A stretch of DNA of 64,000 nucleotides from Spirosoma luteum DSM 19990 (GCF_000374065.1 NZ_KB893268.1:2273-66272), one strand, 5' to 3'. Shown: positions 26,743-34,723, counted from the first letter of the stretch. The notes: generated by a model not told the origin, from the sequence alone. Made by a program: numbers and translations.

Positions 26743-26778
26743 TCCCCGCCGTCGTTTCGACAGCGGGGACTTTTTTTG
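26743..26778 (+). terminator. Intrinsic terminator
   Basis: TCCCCGCCGTCG and CGACAGCGGGGA form a 12-bp stem with one mismatch around TTT. A run of seven T follows. It ends the unit of the gene at 26136-26672. Confidence 0.85.
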
Positions 26779-26871
26779 TCTGAACAGCATTGACGCCCCA
26801 GTGCAATTTTAAAAGGACCCGGATGATTTCCCTGCTTATCATTTCATCCGTATCGATATTCTGTAAATCAT

Positions 26872-27792
26872 TTAAATCGGCTTAAAATCACGGTTCAGGC
26901 TTCTCGGATGATACTCCCGCAGCGTTTGTTGCAGATAGTCGCGGTCGAGGTGGGTGTAGATTTCTGTTGTCGTAATGGACTCGTGGCCCAGCATCTGCTG
27001 GATGGCCCGCAAATCGGCACCACCCTCAATGAGGTGAGTAGCAAAGGAATGCCGGAAGGTGTGCGGGCTAATCGTTTTGGTAATGCCTACTTCTGCCGCC
27101 AGCTTTTTAATGGTGGTAAAAACTGAAATGCGGGAAAGTTGCTTGCCGCCCAGGTTGAGAAATATACTGTCTTCGTCCCCTTTCTGAATAGCCAGCTTAC
27201 TGCGAACGTGCTCAACGTAGATGCGGGTGTAGTGCATGGCATCCTCGCCAATGGGTACCAGCCGAACTTTGTCGCCCTTGCCCAGCACCCGGATAAATCC
27301 CTCAGTAAAAAAACAGTTGGTCAGGCGCAAATTCAATAGTTCTGACACGCGCAGCCCCGAACTGTACAGCACCTCCAGCATGGCCCGGTCCCGGGGGCCG
27401 CCGGGGGTAGAGAGGTCAATGGCCGCGAGGATGTCCTCAATTTCGGGAAAACTAAGCGTGTCGGGGAGCTTACGTCCCAGCTTGGGTGCTTCCAGCAGTT
27501 GCGTTGGGTCGTGCTGAATCAGGTTTTCGAGTAACAGATACTTGAAAAACGATTTCAGCCCCGATAGGATTCTGGCCTGACTGTGCGCTGAAAGACCCAA
27601 CTCGCCCAAGTACTTCAGAAAATTCATCAGTTCCTTCTCCGTCACCTGCATCGGGTTCAGGGCGGGGTCGGTTAGCAGGATGAACTGATACAATTTTTCA
27701 GCATCGTGCAGGTAAGCCTCCACTGAATTTTCGGCCAGTGATCGTTCCAGCTTGAGGTAGTTCTTGAAGGCGTTTATATAACTTTGCCACAT
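26872..27792 (-). CDS. xerD: Site-specific tyrosine recombinase XerD
   Basis: The recombinase resolves chromosome dimers at dif together with XerC and FtsK. The N-terminal SAM-like core-binding domain covers about 1-90 and the catalytic domain about 110-290. Catalytic residues are visible as Arg in SSGLRVSELL, Lys in GKGDKVRLVP, HxxR in HTFRHSFATHL, His in GHESITTTEIYTH and the Tyr nucleophile in EIYTHLDRDYL. Length 306 and overall pattern fit XerD. Its ATG is two bases from the divergent aroQ ATG. Confidence 0.93.
   Translation of the reverse strand: MWQSYINAFKNYLKLERSLAENSVEAYLHDAEKLYQFILLTDPALNPMQVTEKELMNFLKYLGELGLSAHSQARILSGLKSFFKYLLLENLIQHDPTQLLEAPKLGRKLPDTLSFPEIEDILAAIDLSTPGGPRDRAMLEVLYSSGLRVSELLNLRLTNCFFTEGFIRVLGKGDKVRLVPIGEDAMHYTRIYVEHVRSKLAIQKGDEDSIFLNLGGKQLSRISVFTTIKKLAAEVGITKTISPHTFRHSFATHLIEGGADLRAIQQMLGHESITTTEIYTHLDRDYLQQTLREYHPRSLNRDFKPI
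27779..27786 (+). promoter_or_regulatory. TAnnTTTG -7 element of aroQ inside xerD
   Basis: TAACTTTG is an exact -7 match, located within the first codons of xerD and ending eight bases before the aroQ ATG. Transcription would begin at or just before the start codon. Confidence 0.45.
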
Positions 27793-27794
27793 AT

Positions 27795-28220
27795 ATGAAA
27801 CAGATTCTCATCATCAACGGCCCGAACCTGAACCTGTTGGGTAAGCGCGAGCCGGGTATTTATGGTAACCGTTCGTTCGTCGACTACCTGAAAACGCTCG
27901 AAGAACAGTTCTCCGATGTGCAACTACGCTATTTTCAGTCGAACCACGAAGGCGAACTGCTGGATAAAATTCACGAACTGGGTTTTGAGGTGGATGGCAT
28001 CGTTATCAATGCGGGGGCTTACACTCATACCTCCATCGCCCTTGCCGATGCGCTTTCGGCCGTAACGGCCCCGGCAGTGGAAGTCCATATCTCCAACGTC
28101 CATGCCCGCGAGGAGTTTCGACACCATAGTTACCTCTCCGCCAAATGCAAAGGCGTTATTGTGGGCATGGGATTGATGGGCTACGAACTGGCAGTAAGGT
28201 ATTTAATGATGAATTCTTGA
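27795..28220 (+). CDS. aroQ: Type II 3-dehydroquinate dehydratase
   Basis: AroQ performs the third step of the shikimate pathway, 3-dehydroquinate to 3-dehydroshikimate. Signatures are NGPNLNLLGKREPGIYG with the catalytic Tyr, QSNHEGELLDKIHE, INAGAYTHTSIALADAL and EVHISNVHAREEFRHHSYLS. Length is 141, in the normal range. The last residues (MMNS) are encoded by the start of a GAATGAT-type repeat. It is divergent from xerD with a two-base gap. Confidence 0.95.
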   Translation: MKQILIINGPNLNLLGKREPGIYGNRSFVDYLKTLEEQFSDVQLRYFQSNHEGELLDKIHELGFEVDGIVINAGAYTHTSIALADALSAVTAPAVEVHISNVHAREEFRHHSYLSAKCKGVIVGMGLMGYELAVRYLMMNS

Positions 28221-28281
28221 TAGTACTCATCATCGCACCGGCGACCCGGTCATCATCCATCATTTATAATTCATTATTCAG
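28203..28281. repeat. GAATGAT-type repeat with GCACCGGCGACCCGGTC centre
   Basis: The repeat begins in the last aroQ codons (AATGATGAATTC), has the 25-base GC-rich module at 28227-28251 identical to 24148-24172, and ends with CATCATTTATAATTCATTATTC abutting the next ATG at 28282. Confidence 0.7.
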
Positions 28282-29310
28282 ATGATTACCTTCTACCCAG
28301 GACCGTCTAAAGTATATCCGCAGGTGGCGGAGTATGCCGCCGAAGCCGTGCGTGAAGGTATTGTGAGCCTGAATCATCGTAGTGCTGGGTTTATGACCAT
28401 TGTGCAGGAAACCGTTCGGCTGCTGCACGAGAAACTCGACATTCCGGCTGATTATCATGTTGCGCTGGTCTCTTCGGCCACCGAATGCTGGGAAATTGTG
28501 TCGCAGTCGCTCACGGCCCACGCCAGTTTGCACCCGCATAGCGGTGCTTTCGGTAAGAAATGGGCGGAGTATGCGTACCGCATCAAGCCCCCCACCAGCC
28601 TGAACGAAGCCGACGTGCTGTGCATCGTGCAGAATGAAACTTCCAACGGTACCCAAGTTAGCATGGATACGCTGGCCCAGTTTCGCCGGGATTTTTCGTC
28701 GCTCATCGCCGTCGATGCTGTTTCGTCGATGGCGGGTGTGGCGTTCGACTGGACGCTGGCCGACGTTTGGTTTGCGTCGGTGCAAAAGTGTTTTGGATTA
28801 CCGGCGGGGCTGGCCGTCCTGATTTATTCGCCAGCCGCCCTGAAACGAGCCGAAGAAATTGGGGAGCGTGACCATTATAACAGCCTGCTTTTTATCCACG
28901 AAAACTTCTCGAAATTTCAGACGCCGTGTACCCCCAATGGCCTGGGTATTTACCTGCTCATGCGCGTACTGCAACAGGTGCCGGGGATTGCAGAAGTGAG
29001 TGCCCGTACCAAACAGCGGGCAGCGGACTGGTACGCATTTTTCGACCACGAGATGAACCAGACCCCCTTTACACTACTCATTGACGACCCGGCTACCCGG
29101 TCCGATACGGTTATTGCCGTGTCTGGAGCCGAGCAGGCCATTAAAGCCGTAAAGGCAGCCGCCCAACAGGCGGGTATAACGCTGGGGAACGGCTACGGCG
29201 ACTGGAAAACAACGACATTCCGTATCGCTAACTTCCCGGCTATTGACGACGAAGAGATTGGAACCTTAACGGGGTTTTTTCGGTCGTATGCCAATCAACA
29301 GACACTGTAG
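28282..29310 (+). CDS. Class V aminotransferase (alanine-glyoxylate/SerC-like)
   Basis: This 342-residue PLP enzyme opens with FYPGPSKVYPQV, the substrate-binding loop of the serine-pyruvate/alanine-glyoxylate and phosphoserine aminotransferase groups. It contains AVDAVSSMAGVAFDW (PLP-contacting Asp) and the Schiff-base Lys in VQKCFGLPAGLAVL. Its length is close to SerC (about 360), and no other serine-pathway gene is nearby, so phosphoserine aminotransferase is possible but not proven. The start directly abuts a repeat and has no clear ribosome-binding site. marC follows after 5 bases. Confidence 0.8.
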   Translation: MITFYPGPSKVYPQVAEYAAEAVREGIVSLNHRSAGFMTIVQETVRLLHEKLDIPADYHVALVSSATECWEIVSQSLTAHASLHPHSGAFGKKWAEYAYRIKPPTSLNEADVLCIVQNETSNGTQVSMDTLAQFRRDFSSLIAVDAVSSMAGVAFDWTLADVWFASVQKCFGLPAGLAVLIYSPAALKRAEEIGERDHYNSLLFIHENFSKFQTPCTPNGLGIYLLMRVLQQVPGIAEVSARTKQRAADWYAFFDHEMNQTPFTLLIDDPATRSDTVIAVSGAEQAIKAVKAAAQQAGITLGNGYGDWKTTTFRIANFPAIDDEEIGTLTGFFRSYANQQTL

Positions 29311-29315
29311 CTTTC

Positions 29316-29891
29316 ATGTTTAGTTTTAGAGAAGCAGTTTCCGTCACCCTGATTTTGTTCTCAGTCATTGACGTGATTGGCTCGTTACCGGTCATCATCG
29401 ACCTTCGGAAAAAGACCGGCAAAATCGAATCGGAGCGGGCCACGTTTGCTTCAGGGGTACTGATGGTTTCGTTCCTGTTCGTTGGTGAGCGAATTCTCAA
29501 CCTCTTCGGGGTCGATGTTGCGTCGTTTGCGGTGGCGGGTGCCCTGGTTATTTTTCTCATTGGCCTGGAGATGATTCTGGGCCGTACTATTTTTAAACCA
29601 GAGATTGATTCGGGCGGGGCTACGCACATTGTACCCATTGCCTTTCCGCTGATAGCAGGTGCAGGTACCCTGACGACCATCATTTCGTTGCGGGCCGAGT
29701 ACCAGACGCTCAACATCATCATTGGTATCATCCTCAATCTGCTGCTGATTTATGGGGTCCTCAAATCGTCGGCATGGCTCGAAACCCGGCTGGGTGCCGG
29801 AGGGCTGGCGGTGCTGCGTAAAATCTTCGGGATTATTCTGCTGGCTATCGCCATAAAACTTCTGAAAACAAACCTTATTGCTGGCTTTTAG
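29316..29891 (+). CDS. MarC/YchE-family integral membrane protein
   Basis: The 191-residue protein has six hydrophobic helices and MarC-family blocks: FSVIDVIGSLPVIIDLR near the start, VAGALVIFLIGLEMILG, and the HIVPIAFPLIAGAGTLTTII pattern in the middle. The role of MarC proteins is not settled; early reports linking them to multidrug resistance were withdrawn. It follows the aminotransferase gene by 5 bases and is probably in one unit with it. Confidence 0.9.
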   Translation: MFSFREAVSVTLILFSVIDVIGSLPVIIDLRKKTGKIESERATFASGVLMVSFLFVGERILNLFGVDVASFAVAGALVIFLIGLEMILGRTIFKPEIDSGGATHIVPIAFPLIAGAGTLTTIISLRAEYQTLNIIIGIILNLLLIYGVLKSSAWLETRLGAGGLAVLRKIFGIILLAIAIKLLKTNLIAGF

Positions 29892-29983
29892 GCTAACTGA
29901 TTTATCTATGGTCAGTTAGTAGGAAAGCTGAAATCCTGAAAAAACCACATTTTTTCGTTAAAACGACTATAATGATAAGCTAA

Positions 29984-30009
29984 AAGAAGGCTATGAGGGC
30001 CTTTTTTTG
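29984..30009 (+). terminator. Weak intrinsic terminator after marC
   Basis: AAGGC and GCCTT pair around a short loop, followed by seven T. The stem is short, but the position and T tract fit. Confidence 0.4.
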
Positions 30010-30162
30010 TTTGGATAGCCAAAATGATGACGTGTTAAAAAATGGCAGTAAGTGCGGTCATTTACTGGATCAAACGAATTAAAATTATAATTTTTCTATA
30101 AAATCAGTACTAAATATGGCTGTATTGGCAAATGGCATTAATAAATTATTGTAAAGCCGTAT

Positions 30163-30170
30163 TATATTTG
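30163..30170 (+). promoter_or_regulatory. TAnnTTTG -7 element of glutamine synthetase
   Basis: TATATTTG matches the consensus and gives a leader of about 45 bases before the ATG at 30219. Confidence 0.5.
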
Positions 30171-30218
30171 CTGAACGTATGGTGACAAAACCCTATTCAA
30201 TTAATCCACTTGTACATT

Positions 30219-31253
30219 ATGGCAAAGGCGAAGTTAGAATACATTTGGCTTGATGGCTATAAGCCAACCCAGAGCTTACGGTCAAAAACAAAAATTGAAG
30301 ACGATTTCTCGGGTAATCTGGATGATTGTCCCATGTGGTCGTTTGACGGTTCTTCGACGGAGCAGGCAGAAGGCGGCTCATCGGACTGCTTGCTGAAACC
30401 TGTTTTTATCTGCCCTGACCCACAGCGCAAGAACGGTTATCTGGTTATGTGCGAAGTCCTGAACGCCGACGGTACCGCTCACGTATCCAATGGTCGGGCT
30501 ACGATTCAGGATGACGATAATGATTTCTGGTTTGGCTTCGAGCAGGAGTACTTCCTATGGGATATTAACACGGATAAGCCGGTTGGTTTCCCCGCCGAAG
30601 GTTTCCCAACCCGTCCGCAGGGGCCTTATTACTGTTCAGTAGGTGCCCAGAATGCCTATGGTCGTTACGTTGTTGAAGAACACCTGGATGCTTGCCTGGA
30701 AGCGGGTTTAAATGTAGAAGGTATCAACGCCGAAGTAGCTACTGGTCAGTGGGAATTCCAAATTTTTGCCAAAGGTGCAGCCGCAGCCGGCGACCAGATT
30801 TGGGTAGCCCGCTACCTGCTGGAGCGCATTGGTGAAAAATACAACATGTCTATCAACTGGCACTGCAAGCCATTGGGTGCTACCGACTGGAACGGTTCGG
30901 GTATGCATGCTAACTTCTCTAACACCGCGCTTCGTACGGCTGGTAACAAAGCCGTGTACGATACCATCTGTCAGGCTTTCTCACCATCCGATATTATCAA
31001 AGCGCACATTGCCGTGTATGGTGCCGACAACGAGCAACGCCTGACGGGTAAGCACGAAACTCAGTCCATCGACCAGTTCTCCTATGGAATTTCTGACCGG
31101 GGTGCTTCTATCCGTATCCCCATCGCTACGGTGGAGCGCGGCTGGAAAGGCTGGCTCGAAGATCGTCGTCCCAACTCGGCGGCCGACCCCTATAAAGTAG
31201 CGGCCGTTATCATCAAAACCGTTAAGTCGGCTAAAGTGATGGAAGCAGCTTAA
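30219..31253 (+). CDS. glnII: Glutamine synthetase, type II (beta-grasp)
   Basis: The enzyme makes glutamine from glutamate, ammonia and ATP. It is the short eukaryotic-like GSII form of about 345 residues, not GSI or GSIII. Signatures are MWSFDGSST in the beta-grasp domain, WFGFEQEYFLW (metal Glu pair), GINAEVATGQWEFQI, the ATP-loop region INWHCKPLGATDWNGSGMH, ISDRGASIRIP and the Arg in LEDRRPNSAADPY. The ATG at 30219 (MAKAKLEYIW) is preferred over 30210. A strong terminator follows, so it is a single-gene unit. No PII or ammonium transporter gene adjoins. Confidence 0.94.
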   Translation: MAKAKLEYIWLDGYKPTQSLRSKTKIEDDFSGNLDDCPMWSFDGSSTEQAEGGSSDCLLKPVFICPDPQRKNGYLVMCEVLNADGTAHVSNGRATIQDDDNDFWFGFEQEYFLWDINTDKPVGFPAEGFPTRPQGPYYCSVGAQNAYGRYVVEEHLDACLEAGLNVEGINAEVATGQWEFQIFAKGAAAAGDQIWVARYLLERIGEKYNMSINWHCKPLGATDWNGSGMHANFSNTALRTAGNKAVYDTICQAFSPSDIIKAHIAVYGADNEQRLTGKHETQSIDQFSYGISDRGASIRIPIATVERGWKGWLEDRRPNSAADPYKVAAVIIKTVKSAKVMEAA

Positions 31254-31275
31254 GGTCAAAAATACCCTGATAATG

Positions 31276-31309
31276 AAGCCCGGTTACGCTAGTAGCCGGG
31301 CTTTTTTTG
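31276..31309 (+). terminator. Intrinsic terminator of glnII
   Basis: AAGCCCGGTTAC and GTAGCCGGGCTT form a 12-bp stem with one G-T pair around GCTA, followed by seven T. Confidence 0.9.
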
Positions 31310-31648
31310 TGACCTGCCTGCATCGGCTACCGTTTGATAAATTGACTGAGTAACGGCTATGATGGTATCAAACGAAGTTGTTTCTTTAACTTTAAACGAT
31401 CAAAGTAGTGTCTGGTTGACAAGATGTAGCGGAACTGAAATAGGCTGATAATCAGGGCGAGTAGTTCCGCAGTTTTGTGTACAATACTATGTTGGGTAGG
31501 ATGCTCCACTACGCTACGCGAAGATACGTCTATTTGCCGCCCTGTTGTCAGCAATGGGCTTGTGAGTGTGCGGGGTTGGCCGCTTTTGTTTATATGCGGA
31601 GTAAATCCGGCAGGGGAGTTGTGGGGCAGGGTGTAAAAATGAAGCGAC
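31310..31648. other. Intergenic region without recognised features
   Basis: Beyond the glnII terminator no gene, repeat or clear promoter is recognised before the coiled-coil gene at 31649. Confidence 0.3.
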
Positions 31649-32152
31649 ATGGCAAAAAAGAAGTCTACAATAGAGCAACTTTCTGAATTAGGGAAAATGG
31701 ACTTTGGTTTATCACATTCTTTATACAAACCCATTGAGTTTACAACTCCAGATTCTTCAAAATTGAAGCCTATAGCGTTGTCAATTGTTGAAGCATTGGA
31801 ACCAATACAATCTGAATTAACACGCGTAACAGGGGAATTAACAAAGGCTAATGAGCGAACGGAGAAAGCAGAGGAAAGGGCAAAAGTTGCTGAGCATGAA
31901 GCAAGAAAAGCCAACAAAAAAACCTTATTTGTGTCCGTACTGGCAATCCTAATACCTTTCACTCAGGCATGGTACTATGATTCAAGAAACCAAGAAAGAG
32001 ATAAAGAACTAGCATTGCTATCATCCACCGTGAAGCAACTTCATCAACAGCTTGAAGTTTTAAAGAACGAATTTTCCAAATCCAGAATACCGCCACCCCC
32101 TGCAAAAGTCCCATTACGTAACATTGGAGTTCATCAGCAAAAAAGGCCATAA
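31649..32152 (+). CDS. Coiled-coil protein with one membrane segment
   Basis: The 167-residue protein is not recognised. Residues about 50-90 form a charged coiled coil rich in Glu, Lys and Ala (ELTKANERTEKAEERAKVAE), followed by one hydrophobic segment (TLFVSVLAILIPFTQAW), a second short coiled coil and a Pro-rich tail (IPPPPAKVP). The base composition is clearly more AT-rich than both neighbours, with Lys codons mostly AAA, which suggests horizontal transfer. A membrane-tethered scaffold or phage/defence-type accessory protein is possible, but there is no direct evidence. Confidence 0.65.
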   Translation: MAKKKSTIEQLSELGKMDFGLSHSLYKPIEFTTPDSSKLKPIALSIVEALEPIQSELTRVTGELTKANERTEKAEERAKVAEHEARKANKKTLFVSVLAILIPFTQAWYYDSRNQERDKELALLSSTVKQLHQQLEVLKNEFSKSRIPPPPAKVPLRNIGVHQQKRP

Positions 32153-32365
32153 GTGCGATATTTAGTTAAAACTAACACCCTAAATATCGAGCATTTTTGA
32201 ACAACTTCAAACATCAGTTAACAGATAGGTGAACTTTGCCTTGTGACTTAATTCTTGCTCTCTACATTGCTTTGCGCTTTGCTTCCTATAGGACAGTAAA
32301 AGTAGCTATTTGACTACTTTTTATTTTGTGGTGAGTATGTAGCGTAAAGCCTAATTAATCAACCG

Positions 32366-32402
32366 AAAAAAAGCCCATACCCATCAAGCAAGGGCTTTTT
32401 CA
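32366..32402 (-). terminator. Terminator of the small minus-strand gene
   Basis: AAAAAGCCC and GGGCTTTTT pair around a 15-base loop. On the minus strand the stem ends in a T-rich run, immediately past the small reading frame at 32406-32598. Confidence 0.7.
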
Positions 32403-32405
32403 TGC

Positions 32406-32598
32406 CTAACCTAAATCTTCCACTTCCTCCCACAAATCCCTTATCTGCTCAGAATCGGGCAGTCCTACTGTAAAGAAGCAACTCCACAAACGAGTTAAAC
32501 GCTATATTATCACAGAATATGTAGGATAGGGTGTTGTTACTCTCCTTATCCATGCTATAGGCGGGTAAGTTCGCAATGGGTACGTGAGGGTTATTCAT
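32406..32598 (-). pseudogene. Small frameshifted hypothetical gene
   Basis: An ATG at 32598 opens 49 well-composed codons (MNNPHVPIANLPAYSMDKES...IAFNSFVELLLYS) that stop at 32449. In another frame the sequence continues protein-like as GLPDSEQIRDLWEEVEDLG up to a stop at 32406, followed within a few bases by a terminator hairpin. This suggests one original protein of about 63 residues broken by a frameshift near 32465-32475. No family is recognised. A real short 49-residue protein is the alternative. Confidence 0.45.
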
Positions 32599-33165
32599 AG
32601 CTTATTGCTCAGTTAGCGAGTGAATCTTGCAGGGTAGTTGGTAAGTCGTACCAGCCTGCATATGCGTATAGAGTCTGGCAGGGCACCGGGAGAGTTTGCG
32701 CAGTAGGCACCCAACAGGGCGAGGACGAAAAGGGCGAAAGCTACCAATGTTCAGGGCAATCACTTACGGCCCATCGTCCGTCGCTGGCGTTGGGAGAATT
32801 ACAATAAGTAGATACGTAAATCGCTCAAAAACAATGCAAAGTCCAGATTGTCTGCTCTCAGCGCGTGTAGCTCGCAAGAGTAACTTCGGGTTTCCATTCC
32901 CGAAACAATTGCGATAAAATGCATGCCTGAATTGGGTAAACTATCAGGAAAGTAGGCTTTGGTGAATAGCTACGAAGTTGTTAAGGCGGTCACCATTTCA
33001 CCGTATCCAAAGAACACTATGACACTGGTATTCGAAGTCTTATTCGTTCTCGTGAACTACCTTCTCAGGAAAATAGCTAAAGAGACTACACATAAACCCG
33101 CTTTGTTTCGGTGGTAATTCGCCCATCCTGGTGACAGCCATACGCTTGTTTGAACCCTTACATCC
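32599..33165. other. Intergenic region without recognised features
   Basis: Roughly 570 bases upstream of the DJ-1/PfpI gene. Open frames here have poor composition and no starts with ribosome-binding sites. Nothing is recognised. Confidence 0.3.
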
Positions 33166-33738
33166 ATGAATCGAAAAATTTTGATTGTCACCGGTGATGG
33201 TGGCGAAAGTTATGAAACCCTTTATGCCGTTCACCGCTTTCAGGAAGAAGGGGATATGGCCGTGATTGCTGCTCCCAGCAAACGCCGACTCAATCTGGTG
33301 ATGCACGATTTCGAGCTCGGCTGGGATACGTACATCGAACGGCCCGGCTACTGTCTGGCGGCAGATATGACCATACAGGACGTGGTGGTAGATGAGTACG
33401 ACGCCATTCTGCTGCTGGGCGGACGTGCCCCCGAGTACCTGCGTAACCATGCTGCGTTGCTGGATGTAGTCCGCGAGTTCGACCGGCAGGGAAAGTGGGT
33501 TTTTGCCATTTGTCACGGTATTCAGATTCTGGTCACGGCGGGCCTGGCTAAGGGTCGAAACCTGACCGCCTACGAACACGTCCGCACCGAAATTGAAATG
33601 GGTGGTGGCACCTATTCAACTCAGGAAGCCATCCGAGACCGAAACATAGTAACGGGCCAAACCTGGCAATCGCACCCCGAATTTTACCGGGAAGTATTTG
33701 CCTGTCTCCGGGAAGCGGAACTGGTGGAGAGTCGGTAA
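33166..33738 (+). CDS. DJ-1/PfpI family protein
   Basis: The 190-residue protein has the class I amidotransferase-like fold of DJ-1/PfpI. The nucleophile elbow is WVFAICHGIQILVTAG (Cys near residue 111, followed by His). The first acidic residue lies in the N-terminal region after LIVTGDGGES, and DAILLLGGRAPEYLR is another family block. Family activities include deglycase, glyoxalase III and chaperone; the exact one cannot be assigned. The gene is convergent with the winged-helix regulator and separated by a shared perfect hairpin. Confidence 0.88.
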   Translation: MNRKILIVTGDGGESYETLYAVHRFQEEGDMAVIAAPSKRRLNLVMHDFELGWDTYIERPGYCLAADMTIQDVVVDEYDAILLLGGRAPEYLRNHAALLDVVREFDRQGKWVFAICHGIQILVTAGLAKGRNLTAYEHVRTEIEMGGGTYSTQEAIRDRNIVTGQTWQSHPEFYREVFACLREAELVESR

Positions 33739-33754
33739 AAAGAAGATAACTACC

Positions 33755-33810
33755 TGCGCTGGAGGAGTTTATCCGGGTCTTACATAGTCCGGATAAACTC
33801 CTCCAGCGCA
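33755..33810. terminator. 22-bp perfect inverted repeat between convergent genes
   Basis: Arms 33755-33776 and 33789-33810 are exact reverse complements around a 12-base loop. The right arm is the 3' coding end of the winged-helix gene (codons for NALEEFIRT), so the left arm is an inverted copy of coding sequence. It is placed to act as a bidirectional terminator, but neither side has a T tract. Confidence 0.6.
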
Positions 33811-34079
33811 TTCAGGTGGTCGGCGAAGGCTTGCTGACCCGGTTGAGTGGCTGAGTAAGTGGTATTGGGTTTCCGCCCGACGAACTGTTTCTGCACCGCT
33901 ACGTAGCCCGACTCTTCCAGTGCCCGCAGGTGCGTGGCCAGGTTGCCGTCGGTCAAACCAAGCAGTTCTTTCAGGGCGCTGAAACTCAGGGAGTCGTTGA
34001 CCATCAGAACCGACATGATGCTGAGCCGTGCCTTGCTTTCAAAGGCTTTATTGAACTGTGCCAGCAAATCGTTCTTCAT
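33780..34079 (-). CDS. Winged-helix transcriptional regulator (HTH_34 type)
   Basis: The 99-residue protein is one winged helix-turn-helix domain: FESKARLSIMSVLMVNDSLS, FSALKELLGLTDGNLATHLR (recognition helix), LEESGYVAVQKQFVGRKPNT (wing). This ArsR/PadR-like group in Bacteroidota is commonly paired with a membrane protein. Its ATG overlaps the stop of the upstream membrane protein gene by four bases (ATGA), showing translational coupling. No metal-binding cysteines are present. Confidence 0.88.
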   Translation of the reverse strand: MKNDLLAQFNKAFESKARLSIMSVLMVNDSLSFSALKELLGLTDGNLATHLRALEESGYVAVQKQFVGRKPNTTYSATQPGQQAFADHLNALEEFIRTM

Positions 34080-34723
34080 GCCGTAGTCCGTTCGTATTTG
34101 TAGTACATGGCTAACCCATACATGATGTGCAGTACCCCAAACCCAATAGCCCAGGTGAGCAGGTTATACCCCGGCCAGAACAGCGAAATTAATCCCAGCC
34201 CAATTTCGCAGTAGGCCAGCGACTCCACGTCGCGCAGGGTGTATTTGCTCCCGTTGAGCAGGGCCATTCCGTAAAAAATAAGCGTAGCCGGAAAGGCGAG
34301 CCAAATCAGGTTGTAATGCAGCAGTGCCAGGCAGAACACGCCCCCCGTGGCCAGCGGAACGGCCATGGCCCACAGGAGTCGTCTGGACGACTGGTTCCAA
34401 ACGCCAAGTCCCTGCCGCCGGGCTTTACGCACCGTGAAGTAGGTACCGGCCAGCAGGGCCAAAACGAGTATAATAACAGCTACAGTGACCAGAAACTGCT
34501 GTGTATCCTGCTGGTTTGTTCCAGTGTAAGTAGCTTCCGGGTCGGCATGGAGAATCGTAAACAACCCGGTTCGCAGTCGCGTGTACACAACGGTGGCTCC
34601 GCTCAGTGCAATCAGACCCGCCGATACACCGGAGAGGCCACTCAGTGACAGGAACTTGGAAGAGCGCTCCATCAGGCTGCGGATTTCCGTCAGCGTTTGC
34701 AGGTGTTCGCGGGATTCGTGCAT
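34076..34723 (-). CDS. Six-helix membrane protein coupled to regulator
   Basis: The 215-residue protein has a charged N-terminus (MHESREHLQTLTEIRSLMER) and about six hydrophobic helices (near 28-50, 75-97, 110-132, 138-155, 165-183, 187-207). No catalytic motif is seen. It lies one base downstream of dgkA and overlaps the regulator gene by four bases, so the three genes form one unit. The coupling suggests the membrane protein and regulator act together, perhaps as sensor and responder, but this is inference. Confidence 0.75.
   Translation of the reverse strand: MHESREHLQTLTEIRSLMERSSKFLSLSGLSGVSAGLIALSGATVVYTRLRTGLFTILHADPEATYTGTNQQDTQQFLVTVAVIILVLALLAGTYFTVRKARRQGLGVWNQSSRRLLWAMAVPLATGGVFCLALLHYNLIWLAFPATLIFYGMALLNGSKYTLRDVESLAYCEIGLGLISLFWPGYNLLTWAIGFGVLHIMYGLAMYYKYERTTA

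Larger units (their letters stand above)
29892..30218. other. Intergenic region: marC hairpins and glnII promoter
   Basis: An exact 8-bp inverted repeat (CTAACTGA/TCAGTTAG) spans 29893-29919 right after the marC stop. A weak hairpin with a T7 tract lies at about 29984-30009 and is the likelier terminator. The following AT-rich 150 bases contain the glutamine synthetase promoter. Confidence 0.45.

Noticed and set aside
31357-31962. 201-codon minus-strand open frame over the coiled-coil gene
   Set aside because: Shadow with phenylalanine- and serine-rich low-quality sequence; the plus frame shows heptad periodicity.
32696-32917. 73-codon plus-strand open frame before the DJ-1/PfpI gene
   Set aside because: Arg-rich, no start context, no recognisable fold.
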